DNA of 64,000 bases. Source: Strongylocentrotus purpuratus (Eukaryota; Echinodermata; Echinoidea; Camarodonta; Strongylocentrotidae). The stretch is taken from the NCBI RefSeq assembly GCF_000002235.5, contig NW_022145599.1, forward strand, positions 25,814,879-25,878,878. The letters are read 5' to 3'. A program made the translations under genes and the position numbers. This document shows, piece by piece, positions 12,640 to 24,263 of the stretch. Within the stretch, counting starts at the first letter, position 1. Each line of letters starts with the position of its first letter. The notes beneath the pieces were generated by a model. That model did no database searches. It was not told the DNA's origin and was given only the letters and a program-made list of their open reading frames with translations.

Positions 12640-12747
12640 CGCAGTTATCTTCATCATCGCGTTGAGGGCAGTCATACCATCCGTCGCATCGAAGTCTATC
12701 GAGTAGGCATATGTCGGTATCGTGACACCGGTAAGGACACTCTACGT
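12640..12747 (-). pseudogene. Unit A LDLa2 exon
   Basis: A 108-nt phase 1-1 exon encodes a full LDL-receptor class A repeat with six cysteines and the calcium-binding pattern CDGWYDCPQRDDEDNC. Acceptor ttttcgtag and donor gtaagttg are intact. A (GAT)n tract and a T/G homopolymer run follow at 12775-12910. Confidence 0.8.
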
Positions 12748-13377
12748 CTACGAAAAGAAAAACAAACAAATGTTTTAATGATGATGCTGATGATGATGAT
12801 GATAATGGTGCTGGTGATGGTGATAATGATGATGACGACGATGATGGTGATTTTTGTTGTATACATTCATGTCATAAGTCATTTTTTCTTCTTTTTTTTT
12901 GGGGGGGGGGAGGGGCGGATCAAGATATAAGAAACGGTTGCCTCGTCGGATTGTCTATCTGACGTTTGGATATCGTTATATTCACAACTGTACCTGCAAC
13001 GATAGGTTAGAAATGACTGCAAATGCCATTCCTTTATTGTATGCAGCAAAGGCTGAGTGTAAACGCAGACACTATCGAAAGTGACCCAATGGCGGCTTCC
13101 GTCAAGGTAGGTTTTGATATTCATAGTTTGCTTACCAGGGCAGTCAACAAAGCCCAACCAAACACAAGGAACACAATCGCAACTATTTTCGAAATATCGA
13201 CTCAAGGGCATTTTCAATTTTCTTTTGTACATCCATTAATTAAGTGACGCACAAGACTATTAAAAGTGCTTGATAGGTAAATTTTTCTAAAGTAGTCGCG
13301 ATCGTGACAAGGCAATATTTTTGATGACTTAGAATGTTTCGCTTCCTCCCGATAGACCGGCTGGGTGCCCCTATTAA

Positions 13378-14148
13378 AAGATATGGTCACGATCAAAAGA
13401 AGCGACCGACCGATAAGTAGCCTGCTCGGTCGCCGCTGGAATTTAGGCATCGCCCAACAATTTGTGGAGTAGTCGAGGAGGCTGTAGAGCCCCAGCGATG
13501 CCTGGGCGGTGCCCTGTCGTTTTCCCATCGGTCGCTGGTCGATTTTAGGTCAAGACTGGGCGAAATCGGGGAGCTTCTCCGGGTGGCGTCCCGGCAGTGA
13601 CCGACTGATGACCCACCGATTTCCGAGCGGTCTCCCACCGGCCGTCGGCTGATTTTAAAGATATTGCCCGGCGCCGATGATCGGCGGGGCACCAAAATAC
13701 TCTCGGTGCCCGGCCGTTAGCCGCCCGGGCACCGACTTAATCGAGCGTCCGCCGTCGAGCGATTTAGGTCAAAAATAGAAGCCGCTAGGTCAAAGGCTGT
13801 CGACCGATTTTGGACGCCAGATCTACTAGCGGCGACCGGGTGGCGACTGCTCGACAGCCTTTGACCTAGCGGCTTCGTTTTTTGACCTAAATCGCTCGAC
13901 GGCGAACGCTCGATTAGGTCGGGGCCCGGGCGGCGACCACCCGGGCACCGAGCGTAGTTCAGGCGGCGAGTGAAACTGAGCAGGCGCCGCCCGAATTTTA
14001 TATGCGCGCTAAAACTTCAGCAGCGACCGAACGATGCCCCAAAAACAAGCGGTACTCGGGCAGCCGCCGCTCGGTGCCCGGGCGAAATTGGCTCAAAACT
14101 CCCCGCCCGGCCGCCGAGCAGGCTATTTTTTGGTGTTGTGACCATAGC
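13378..14148. mobile_element. GC-rich foldback element in a TTAA site
   Basis: Units A and B share intron sequence up to GGGTGCC and again from the CACACA tract. Unit A has about 0.77 kb of GC-rich DNA between them. TTAA lies at 13374-13377 and 14149-14152. The ends are inverted (TATGGTCAC ... GTGACCATA; TAGCCTGCTCGG repeated inverted). The core folds on itself around 13810, with arms containing TTTAGGTCAAAAA and GCCGCTAGGTCAAAGGCTGTCG-type sequence. TTAA targets are used by piggyBac and Kolobok families. Open frames inside are by-products of high GC. Confidence 0.7.
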
Positions 14149-14242
14149 TTAACACACTGACACACACACACACACGCACATAAACACACACACAAAACCG
14201 ATCTCCAGGTAACATGCTCAAGAAAAGAGAATGTGAACACAC

Positions 14243-14401
14243 CTGGAGTCAGACAGCCTATTTCATCAGAGAAGTCGTGACAGTCGACAACCTTATCACA
14301 CCTATCGATCACGTCAATAAACTGCATTCCAGAACGGCACATGAAGTCGAGTGTGTTGGTGAGACAAGCTTGAACACATGAGTTATTAGTGCGACCAGTA
14401 T
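14243..14401 (-). pseudogene. Unit A LDLa1 exon
   Basis: This 159-nt phase 1-1 exon encodes a divergent LDLa module with six cysteines (NSCVQAC, FMC, DRCDKVVDC, FSDEIGC) and the acidic SDE motif. All six cysteines are kept here, unlike unit B, where the first is arginine. Confidence 0.75.
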
Positions 14402-14737
14402 CTTTATGAGAATGAAAACATTAATAGTTGCATTTATTATTAAAAAAACAACAGGAACAGGATCACCAGCAAGAACAATAACAACAGCAACATGCTTGTT
14501 ATATCGTTAGGCCTATTTTACAGAGATTGAATTTTAGTCCTTTAATGTGTTTAGAATCACTGGCTTATGCGTAAGTTTCAAGCAAGGGTAATTTATAACT
14601 ATTTGTAGTTTCCAAAATTCTTGCCCATTTGGTAAAATATGCGGTTCCTGTACAACCATCAATAAATCAATGATTGTTAACACTTATACATTTTTTTTCA
14701 ACCAATGCTATTTTAAAATAGAAAATACCATTTACGC

Positions 14738-14957
14738 GAAGCGTCCTGACTTCAAAGGCAAAACCCTCATGTATGAGAAACCCGTGACTGTAGAAGCGAA
14801 CCGTCACCACGCCCTCTGGCAGTAGAAGTGACGTCAAATTACCACTGACCAATGGGAAGTTTGTGACGTTAGTGCCGTGTGCAGTTTCGCTGCTGTGTGT
14901 CAGGGTAAGAGGATCCCAAAAATGTTCTTCCTGGAGGATGTTGATCTTAATGTGACC
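14738..14957 (-). pseudogene. Unit A CUB exon 2
   Basis: This encodes the C-terminal two thirds of a CUB domain (GHIKINILQEEHFWDPLTL to GFAFEVRTL). Acceptor gcaatgcag is good. To keep phase with LDLa1 the exon must end before gcgtaaat, a GC donor. Unit B has gtgtaaat at this position. Use of the nearby gtaaat would shift the frame. This is one more likely lesion of unit A. Confidence 0.65.
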
Positions 14958-15473
14958 CTGCATTGCAAGTTTTAGAGGAAAACAAATACATTTACCACTC
15001 ATTTGAAATACGTTCGACGAGAAAAAAATCTAGGAAAATAATCGAAATGTAAAATGGAATTCTTTTACCCTTTATTTGATGTATAATGAACTTTTCAATA
15101 CAATTTAAATCTTTTACATTACATTTCATGGTCTCTGGAGGGGCAATACATCTAAACAGGCTATACGTACCCTGTGGTTCAGCTAGCAATCTTTCTTTAG
15201 GCGCCCAGATTTGCATTAGGGGATATCGCGGCCCTAACACATTTATCTTGATATAAAGCTGGAATAGATTGATTGAAATCTTTAGAATCCAATACAAAGC
15301 AGCATTGCAGTTTGTGCGAACAAGCATTTAAGAGTAAGAGTAACAAATCTGTAATATTTTGTTTGAAATTGACAGGGCAGGCACAAAAGGGCCCCTTTTC
15401 TCCGCCTTCAAATATATTAGTCACTAGAGGTGCCCATATTGTCGAAGAAATATTTTTATGTTAATAGACATAC

Positions 15474-15602
15474 CATTGCGCCAGGGGGTATGTCGAAGCT
15501 CCATTCTCGCCGAGTCTTCGGTGGGTAATGATCAGGAAAGTCTGGTGACACCAGGGTTGTTAGATAATTCTCCATAACCTCACAATTACATGATGCTTGG
15601 AC
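15474..15602 (-). pseudogene. Unit A CUB exon 1
   Basis: This encodes the N-terminal part of a CUB domain (SCNCEVMENY, LVSPDFPDHYPPKTRREW, DIPPGAM), ending in phase 0 at donor gtatgtc. The first usable acceptor is either the CAG before GTCCAAG or the following AAG. Only the second fits the phase of the signal-peptide exon seen in units Z and B. No signal exon is found upstream of this copy. Confidence 0.7.
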
Positions 15603-16872
15603 CTGCAAAACTTCTGCAACTTGATATTTATTTGTTTATTTATTTATTTATTCATTCATTTACATATCTCTTTGTTTTATATACTCATTCATCTAATAAC
15701 TTTGTAGATTTACTATAAAAAAGTTAAATCTTTCAGTTAAAATAATTACAAGACCATGGGGCCCTGTATCAACAAGAAGAGAAGAAAATAATAACAAAAC
15801 TTGTAAAGCGCATCCATCTTTATTCATCGCTGGAGAGGTTAAAATAAAATTCGAATTTAATAGCAAATTGCTCTGCGAGAAAGCAGAAAAAGCAGAGAAG
15901 CAGTTTGACGAAATCGTGAACAAATCAGACAAGAAATTAAAAATAGGTATTACTTTTGGGACTTGCAATCACTATGTGCATTGGAGTTTCAAATCGGCCT
16001 ATTTGGTACTGTCACAGTTATTTAGTGGAGGACAACTCTCCCATCATTTTGTGCAAACACACAATATAAATGTCACCTTTTCCCCGAAATGTTACTCAAA
16101 AGGGTATTTTCTTTTTAGAGGAACTACACTAATATGATATACATGATATATTTGAGTGGTACTAAAGGGACTAAGGACAAAACAGGAATTAATGATATTT
16201 TTGTACATGACAAAGGGAGAGTTGTCCGTGACTAACGTTTGTACGTCACAATGCACTAACCAGATTGCTGATTTGAAAATCTCAAAGATTTGTTGATTTA
16301 AATCTTTCATATCAAAGGTACGATTCATTTCAAACTATTGCCTTCCTGTTTCAATATCATATTTTTCTGCTTTCATACAAGCAAAATCAGTACAAAGGCT
16401 AGATTGCCCTTTAAATGTGCCTACAAAATGAACACTTCGTGAACATATTACTCCAATCCTCCGCAATCTCCACTGGCTGCCAGTAATTTAACGTATCCAA
16501 TTTAAAATTCTTCTCCTTGCCTTTAAAATCCGTAACGGTGAATGCCCCACGTACCTTTCCAGTCTTGTAAAATCCAACCCCTCCCCCTCCTCCATGTTGC
16601 GTGCTTCAACTTCCTCTCACTTTCAACTAATTCCTGGCCCTCGTGTGAAAACAAGATAAGGTGGTAGAGCACTTTCTGTAGCTGCTCCCCCCCCCCCCAT
16701 TTGTTTCATTTATTTGTAACAAACTGTAATTTTGATTTCGTAACGTAACATAGCGTATCTTACTGTAATTTTGTACTGAACAATATTGTGTATTCGTGGT
16801 GCTGTCGTCAACTGGGACAACAGCACCACTGCGCCTAGAAACAATGTATTAGGCGCGTTATAAATGTGATCA

Positions 16873-16934
<62 letters not shown>

Positions 16935-17380
16935 AAAATGATTTCAATCAAATGCTCCAAGCGACAACGTAAGTTTGCATTATTACAATAATGAACATTT
17001 AAGATAAAAAGCAAAATTGTAGCATTGAACAGGAAGAAAATACAGATAAATAGGAAAAGGACATATCAACTGTAATGAATAAGAGTGACGCATTGAATTA
17101 AAAAAAAATCAAATTACAAATGATACAATCATAAACATCAGATATATCATAGCTTTGCGAGTGAAAAAAAGTTGTCATTGTTAAAAAAAAAAATTCCAAA
17201 TGAGTAAAAGAGCCTAAAGGGGAAGGGGGAATGTATTCCATACGATGGATACTTGTAATACTGGTAATTAATATTTTTTTAAATTTACAGTTCTAAGTTC
17301 AGGAAACATATAAATGCTTATCTGGTATTAATCCTTATCCTTCGATATCATGATCTCGTTCTTCCGTTAGTTCATAAGTC
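15603..17380. other. Remnant of unit A intron 1
   Basis: The sequence is collinear with unit B 52697-53549 and then, beyond the LINE in B, with 55547-55590 (CGATATCATGATCTCGTTC). Homology stops near 17380, so the rest of intron 1 and the signal exon of unit A are missing. About 300 bp at 15770-16068 is extra relative to unit B and has no recognised content. Confidence 0.6.
16432..16932 (+). mobile_element. 5'-truncated LINE 3' end with ATT tail and 9-bp TSD
   Basis: ACAAAATGA flanks the insert at 16423-16431 and 16933-16941, and unit B has one copy of the site (near 53225). The plus strand encodes the end of a non-LTR reverse transcriptase (LHWLPV, IQFKILLLAFKI, PTYLSSLV) with stops. The 3' UTR ends AGGCGCGTTATAAATG followed by a long (ATT)n, typical of L2/CR1-related LINEs. 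It is a young insertion relative to the A/B split. Confidence 0.8.
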
Positions 17381-18770
17381 CAATATACATGTATATCTAA
17401 TTTATGTCTAATATATCTTAAAGACGAATGCCCACACCCCTAAAAAAATATTTAATACAAAAACAAGCAAAAATAATGTGGCACATTATTATTCATTGCC
17501 TTAAAGGTTCATATTCTGAATTAGTGTTTTATACAAAACTTGCAAGTATTTTTTTGTCTTTTATTAGCATTTCGATTAACACTACATGTATTTCCAAAAA
17601 CCGAATGACATATTAAAATTAAACTGGCTAGTAAGACACTGTAATATTTTTATTTTATCTCATTGACATTGTAGGCAGAAATCGAACTGAATGATTTATT
17701 TATAAACGATCTGAAACATACTTGTGTGGGCGAATTCTTTTGTATTTTTAATTTTTTTTCAAACTACCTGTTATGACTTTATATTTTACATGAACGTGGC
17801 CAAGGAGGTGATTGATAACGGCAATTCATGGAAGTGGTTTCCATAAAACTAGGTATCCAAATTGCTTTTACTATATAAAAGACGGATGTCGAGTAATGTT
17901 GGTTCCTGATTCCGTTAACTTTCTAAGATCTGATTGTTTGCAACCTGCGTGCTATGGCTAAAAAAAGAAATACATTGATGAAATACTCGATGACTGATTT
18001 GGGACTTATCTGATTTAAGAGGATTTCAGATTGATTTATATTGTGATCCGATATTCAGTGATAATATTCATCTTCTGGCTTGATCTCTTTTTATATGAAT
18101 TGGAGTCGGAATGATTGAACATCATCCTAATCCGATGATCTTGAAGATTTAAAGAATTACCAAAATGAGAAAGTGAGAGAAAAAATAAATATGCATAAAA
18201 GAGAATATGAAGGATTTACCAAAGGATGAAGATCTTCATATATTCGCGGGAAATCCATCGTACGGATTAAGGAGATCATTTAAGTATTTGTAATGTTATT
18301 TAAGAATGTACATTCAATTGCTATTCTAGATAACATGCATTAATTATTCATATTATCCAGTAATTTACTATCCTGTAATATATTTTGTTGTTGTAAATAT
18401 CTATATAACAATTGAACTCTCAAAGTATATGTTGCCCTTTTTTCAAGGTCTAGGCTAATAGTTATTTTTCATCGGATTTAAAGACTAATTACTGTCTATG
18501 CTATAATGTTAAATTAAAATATTATAATCATGCAACAACTTTTTCTTGAACAAAAACAAAAGCAAAAAAAAAAAAAAAAAAACTTTTATTATGAGGATAC
18601 CAAATACTTTGTATATAATGTTTATCATGTTCTTACTTATTGTTTATTGCAGTTATGAATTTATGTTCAAGAATTTCTTATTAATATCATTATCATATAT
18701 GTATTTGTTAAACTATAATGTACCTCATTATGTTTAACAGAGCCTCATGGAAGACCACCATCATTGGTGA
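17381..18770. other. AT-rich spacer, nothing recognised
   Basis: No homology to other units is noticed beyond 17380. The stretch holds A/T-rich sequence and short homopolymer runs. No convincing coding frame is seen. Confidence 0.4.
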
Positions 18771-19087
18771 TCAGGGGCGTACGCAGGGGGGGGGGGGTTT
18801 GGGGGTTCAAACCCCCCCCTTTGGTATTTTTATGTGTGTAAACCCCCCTAAAAAAACCCAAACCCCCCCCCCCCCCCCTTTGGGTTTTTTTTTTTTTAAT
18901 TATTAAAAAAAAAAAAAAAAAAAAAAAATATATATACCCACGGTTAACCTAAAAAAGGTGACCTTACCCCCCCCCCCCCCCCCCAACGAAGAAAAATGTC
19001 AAATTTTGAAATTTCGAGACCAAAAAAAAAAAAAAGTGACCGCTTGTTCTCGAGTTTTAGCCATTCAGAACCTTCAATAAAGCCGTA
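18771..19087. repeat. G/C homopolymer-rich repeat fragment
   Basis: The sequence AGGGGCGTACGCAGGGGGGG is followed by runs of C, T and A. Similar GGCGTA/GGCGTC starts with G-runs occur near 33616 and 38399, suggesting the end of a common short interspersed repeat. The family was not identified. Confidence 0.4.
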
Positions 19088-19149
19088 TAGTCCAGGCTAG
19101 GCCCCATAGGAAAAGACCCGAACCTTGCATTTTTATATATACAATGTTT

Positions 19150-19990
19150 TTTGATGGTTTCTTGTCAATTCGAGGGTGCTGATTCCAAATCCGATGAGTG
19201 CCAGACACGAAACCTAGAGCATTTCTCGTAAACGGCGAAAATTCAAAATGGCCGCCAAAATGGCCGCCAAATCATGAAAACGCTTATTCTTTGGCCAATT
19301 AACAGGTTATTTTATGTTTTCTTGTCAATATAGGGTGCTGAATCCAAATCCGATGAGTGCCAGACGCGAAACCTTATGCATTTCTCGTAAACGGCGAAAA
19401 TTCAAAATGGCCGCCAAAATGGCCGCCAAATCATAAAAAGGCTTATTCTTTGCAAATGTTTGTCCATTTAACAGGTTATTTGATGTTTTCTTGTCAATTT
19501 GAGGTTGCTGAATCCAAATCCGATGAGTGCCAGATGCGAAACCTTATGCATTTCTCGTAAACGGCGAAAATTCAAAATGGCCGCCAAAATGGCTGCCAAA
19601 TCATGAAAAGGCTTATTCTTTGAAAATGTTTGACCATTTAACAGGTTATTTGATGTTTTCTTGTCAATTTGAGGGTGCTGAATCCAAATCCGATGAGTGC
19701 CAGATGCGAAACCTTATGCATTTCTCGTAAACGGCGAAAATTCAAAATGGCCGCCAAAATGGCTGCCAAATCATGAAACGGCTTATTCTTTGCAAATGTT
19801 TGGCCATTTAACAGGTTATTTGATGTTTTCTTGTCAATTTGAGGGTGCTGAATCCAAATCTGATGAGTGCCAGATGCGAAACCTTATGCATTTCTCGTAA
19901 ACGGCAAAAATTCAAAATGGCTTCCAAATCATGAAAACGTTTATTCTAAGGACATTTATCATGTTGATTGATGTTTTGGGGCAAATTGAG
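19150..19990 (+). repeat. Left subterminal array, 170-bp unit
   Basis: About 4.5 units with a 170-bp period contain CCAAATCCGATGAGTGCCAG, TTTCTCGTAAACGGCG and CAAAATGGCCGCC. The repeated 67-residue frames are artefacts of the array. The motif AAAATGGC resembles YY1-type sites; this is only a resemblance. Confidence 0.85.
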
Positions 19991-20769
19991 GGCACTGATT
20001 CCAAAACCAAAGATTGCCAGATGCGAACCAAATGTGAATCTCACTACAGCAATTATTATTACGCAGTTTTTTAATTCTTATCATCATAGTGTACAAAAAG
20101 CTCATATAGCTGCAAACAAATAAACTTTTTCCTTTATTAGGTTGATTTTCTCCTGTCCAATTATAATGAAAATGGCCGAAAAACCCAACATGTGCAATGA
20201 TGTATGCCAACTGTATACCGAGTGTGTGCTTTATCTAGATGTTACTCACATAAGTTTAGATGCAATGCTATTGATTTCCACTGTTAGTCTTAATATGGGT
20301 AGCTTTACCATTGTGAGCATCGGATGGTTTATTATTCAAGGGTCAACAATTTTGATTTAGCTAAAGACAGAAATCCAGTGGTTCAACTACAGTATACTGG
20401 AATACGCGAGTGATAATAACAGCAAATTGTATCTATCCGTGTGGTCCAATACATAAGTTGTGCTGCTCTAACACCTGCATTTTTGCAGTGGATACCGTTA
20501 CAGCGAACCCAACAGGCTAGCTAGAAAACTTTGTGCAATGGGAAGGTTATATATGAATAAAATAATGAAAACATGAATATATGATACAGATATTCATTGT
20601 AAACCATATCCTTGTCCATTATAGACAATCATTTACCATTATTGAAGTCTTTTAAGTTTTAAGTCTTAACACCTCTTTAATAACGCACTAGTCTTCACAA
20701 CCGCTAATGTCACTGTCACTGTCACTCTCTTCTGATGCCTTATTCATTGGATTTTGGCAATGGACATCG

Positions 20770-23013
20770 CCCTTTATACAGCGGCAGAATTCCGAGCATG
20801 CCAGTGAAGATTTCTTGCAGATGCACTGGGCTGTTCTGCAGTCGCTCCTACACCCACACTTAATGTTGAGGACTATTCCGGTGCGACTGGCTGATCATTT
20901 TCAAAATATACAGGTTGAATCGTAGAAGACTTCTTCCTCCATCCATTCTTCAATGGGTCTTATTCTAGGCTGGTATAGGGCTGGGGGTACTGGCTTGCCA
21001 GCAGCCACACACAACGTCACTTGATAATAGGCACGATGGTAATCTGGCCGAAAAGCGGCCATAGTTGATGGAAGACTCATCAATTTGAAAGGGGCTAGGC
21101 GCTTGCCACCAGCCTTCCTTGCGAAAAATGATCCTTCGCATTGTGTCAAGAGAATCATTTGGTTCTTCTCCTTACATGGATGCCCCGTATGTCAAGCAGG
21201 ATTCGATTACTTCATTGAGAAGGGTTTCAGTATTCCCAATGGGTATAGAGAATCAGGATAGCTATGGCTCTAAATTCTTCAGTACAGAAGCCTTTCCTAC
21301 TCTGTATTAAACAGGAAGTGGTGTCACTTATAACTTATGTATGGGCTCAAAGTAGATAGGGCATGATTTTCTTGTGTTTCTTGAGAACCTCATTGATATC
21401 TATGACTGCTCGAGTGTGAGATGTTGATTCCATTACCACCTTTGTTGTGTGTGGTATGCCATTAGTTTGAAAATGTAGATGGTGTGCCAGAATGAACAGA
21501 AAATCTGTATCATCGCACAGAACTTTGATAGGTGAGTGACCATTCTCAGCCTCCTTTATCATGTGGTAGGCCATTATTACATCTGCTTCTTCTTCAGTGC
21601 CCCAACAACAATAATTATTGGATGCGGATCGGGTCCAGTTACGATCAGTCGTTTGCCCTCTTGTGCTCGCATGGAACACAACTGATGTACGATCACCTTG
21701 ATGACTTGTTGATTGTTTGCAGAAACATTTAGGATGACTTTCTGTTTTGGCAGAGGATACTCACTCTTCAGCTATTTTACACGGCTGCAACCTTTTGCAC
21801 GTGCTGTTCGTAAAAAAACGGACTTGACGCTGCTCTCATACTATCTGTCTAAAACCACATGAATAACTGGTCACCTGTTTGCATATTTCATGAATGTTGC
21901 TACAGCAACATCTACAAAAGTACACACCTTTGCAGGAGAAGCAGGACACGGAACAATCCAAAGAAGAGCACATCCATCAAGCCTGATATAACATCTGGCA
22001 CCTGTGCATTTTTGTTGACTATCTCAACTTTGCTCCTTGAATTCAAGACGGACTTACTTGTGGAATGTGCATCACCATTCTTGTCGAACAGTGCGGGTGG
22101 ATAGGGAGCCAATTCATAATAGAAGAAGGTTTTGGTTAAAATTGCTTCCCTTGATGTAGCCATGATCTCGATTACTTGGTCGTAGATCATCCCTGTATTG
22201 GCAACTGTAGATACCTCACCTCTTGACGACATATATCAGAAGCCTTTGCCATTCCTTTGACTTTCTTCTTAATTGTGCCATGGAACCCCTTCAGCAACTT
22301 TCTTTCGTTTTCGTTCATCTGATCAGATCCAATCTTGATTGGATCATCGGCATTTACTGCTGAATCATCCACAACTTTTGCAGTGTAGATGTTCACCAGG
22401 CTTGAAGGAGGGTGCTTCTCACTGTTAAATGCGTCTAAACAAGTCGATAGCGCCTCACGAATTCTCTTTCTGTCAGCCACATCCGATTTGATTCTGTTGA
22501 GACGTACATGTACTCTCTCCTTAAGGTGACAAGTGACAACTTTCTGATCTTCCCCTTCTTGCATGGCTTCCAAGTCATTCTTCAGTTGTCCAAAGAGGCT
22601 GAGAGACAAAACCCAGAGAGCAAGGGTAGAGTCATTCAAAGTGGAAGGTCCCTTTCCATAGCGCATGTACGCTGTTTCAATGTACATATCGGACCAGATG
22701 GTGCATCACATGTTCTCTATCTGAGAACTGCTTGAGTAATGCTGGTGGCAGCTAGACTTTGCATGGAAAGGAGATAATACAGCCCATAGCGTGCAAAATT
22801 TGTATGCCCTGAAGCGAAGAAATAGAGCAATATTTCCTTGACATCTTGCAGATGGAGAGACCAGTCACCCTCCCTTCCAGCTCTAAAAAAATCCCTACAG
22901 ATGATAATGGGCGTTACAAGACAGTTCATCCACAATTTAGTAGTTTGACTGCCTTGACTGCTGGCTATTTCAAACAACTCGTCAAAGTCAGTGAGGTGGT
23001 GGTCTTCCAGCAC
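20770..23013 (-). pseudogene. Fragmented Academ-like transposase gene
   Basis: Consecutive minus-strand fragments are 23013-22717, 22687-22187, 22232-21912, 21679-21347 and 21158-20901. They are in family order but different frames, so at least three frameshifts or stops separate them (introns are not excluded). Visible motifs: FRAGREGDWSLHLQDVKEIL; DDPIKIGSDQMNE and GFHGTIKKKVKGMAKAS; YELAPYPPALFDKNGD; the EEAD/DDTD pair expected of XPG/PIN nuclease acids; SLPSTMAAF and HRAYYQV. Downstream (about 20860-20770) a Cys-rich segment reads CGCRSDC, CICKKSSLACSEFCRC. Unlikely to be active. Confidence 0.65.
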
Positions 23014-23129
23014 TTATCTCAATATTTCCTCAATGACAAATCGAAGCACCCTGAAACTCTGGGGGAACCTCTTCCCATCAGGCAGAAGTTTTGGAACTCC
23101 AGCAAAGCGGCCAAATTGAATTTTCGCAT

Positions 23130-24200
23130 TTTGTGAAAAATGCTCAAGGTTTCGAGTCTGGCACTCATCGGATTTGGATTCAGCACCCTCATATTGACAA
23201 GAAAACATCAAATAACCTGTTAAATGGCCAAACATTTGCAAAGAATAAGCCTTTTCATGATTTGGCAGCCATTTTGGCGGCCATTTTGAATTTTCGCCGT
23301 TTACGAGAAATGCATAAGGTTTCGCATCTGGCACTCATCGGATTTGGATTCAGCACCCTCAAATTGACAAGAAAACATCAAATAACCTGTTAAATGGACA
23401 AACATTTGCAAAGAATAAGCCTTTTTATGATTTGGCGGCCATTTTGGCGGCCATTTTGAATTTTCGCCGTTTACGAGAAATGCATAAGGTTTCGCGTCTG
23501 GCCCTCATCGGATTTGGATTCAGCACCCCTATATTGACAAGAAAACATAAAATAACCTGTTAAATGGCCAAACATTAGAAAAGAATAAGCCTTTTCATGA
23601 TTTGGCGGCCATTTTGACGGCCATTTTGAATTTTTGCCGTTTACGAGAAATGCATAAGGTTTCGCATCTGGCACTCATCCGATTTGGATTCAGCACCCTC
23701 AAATTGACAAGAAAACATAAAATAACCTGTTAAATGGCCAAAGAATAAGCCTTTTTATGATTTGGCGGCCATTTTGGCGGCCATTTTGAATTTTCGCCGT
23801 TTACGAGAAATGCATAAGGTTTCGCGTCTGGCCCTCATCGGATTTGGATTCAGCACCCCTATATTGACAAGAAAACATAAAATAACCTGTTAAATGGCCA
23901 AACATTAGAAAAGAATAAGCCTTTTCATGATTTGGCGGCCATTTTGACGGCCATTTTGAATTTTTGCCGTTTACGAGAAATGCATAAGGTTTCGCATCTG
24001 GCACTCATCCGATTTGGATTCAGCACCCTCAAATTGACAAGAAAACATAAAATAACCTGTTAAATGGCCAAAGAATAAGCGTTTTCATGATTTGGCGGCC
24101 ATTTTGGCGGCCATTTTGAATTTTCGCCGTTTACGAGAAATGCTCAAGGTTTCGCGTCTGGCACTCATCGGATTTGGAATCAGCACCCTCGAATTGACAA
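23130..24200 (-). repeat. Right subterminal array, inverted 170-bp unit
   Basis: Six or more units lie in the opposite orientation to the left array. One stretch near 23470-23720 is repeated almost exactly at 23800-24050, a period of two units, suggesting recent array expansion by recombination. Confidence 0.85.
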
Positions 24201-24263
24201 GAAACCATCAAAAAACATTGTATATATAACAAAACAAGGTTCCTTGCTCTCTAGCCTGGACTA

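Larger units (their letters stand above)
2228..15602 (-). pseudogene. Receptor unit A: CUB-LDLa-LRR gene, broken and lacking 7TM exon
   Basis: This is a paralogue of unit B. Recognisable exons (5' to 3'): CUB 15474-15602 and 14738-14957; LDLa 14243-14401 and 12640-12747; LRRNT 7032-7200; LRRs 5350-5418, 4829-4900, 4611-4682, 3986-4058, 3545-3619, 3193-3267 and 2228-2305. Lesions: the second CUB exon has GC where B has a GT donor; LRR3 has an in-frame TAG and a disrupted donor; LRR4 has a one-base insertion; the LRR7 exon is removed by a deletion of about 1.3 kb near 2368; the 7TM exon is absent; no signal-peptide exon is found upstream. LRR exons are symmetric (phase 2-2), so skipping broken ones would keep frame, but no membrane domain remains. 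Most likely a pseudogene. Confidence 0.85.
19088..24263 (-). mobile_element. 5.2-kb Academ-like DNA transposon with inverted subterminal 170-bp arrays
   Basis: The termini TAGTCCAGGCTAG / CTAGCCTGGACTA are inverted, and GTA flanks both ends (19085-19087, 24264-24266), a 3-bp TSD. Inside the ends lie direct tandem arrays of about 170 bp in opposite orientation. The interior carries one fragmented minus-strand gene (23013-20770). Its parts resemble a large transposon-borne protein family common in corals, hydra and urchins: an N-terminal stretch ending in LYFFASGHTNFARYGLYYL, a middle domain, an XPG/PIN-like nuclease motif (EEADVIMAYHMI, VLCDDTDFLFIL) and a Cys-rich tail. An XPG-like nuclease, a Cys-rich tail and a 3-4 bp TSD fit the Academ superfamily (inference). 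Confidence 0.7.

Noticed and set aside
13214-14342. Open frames across the GC-rich block in unit A
   Set aside because: The block is a palindromic transposable element, and high GC alone lengthens frames. Only the part from 14243 upward belongs to an exon (LDLa1).
15693-15968. Hydrophobic minus-strand frame (MNKDGCALQVLLLFSSLL) as the signal exon of unit A
   Set aside because: It lies in sequence absent from unit B and has no convincing donor or phase match to the CUB exon.
19357-19900. Repeated 67-residue frames beginning MPDAKPYAFLVNGEN
   Set aside because: They come from the 170-bp subterminal array, whose unit is not a multiple of three. Mirror copies appear in the inverted right array.
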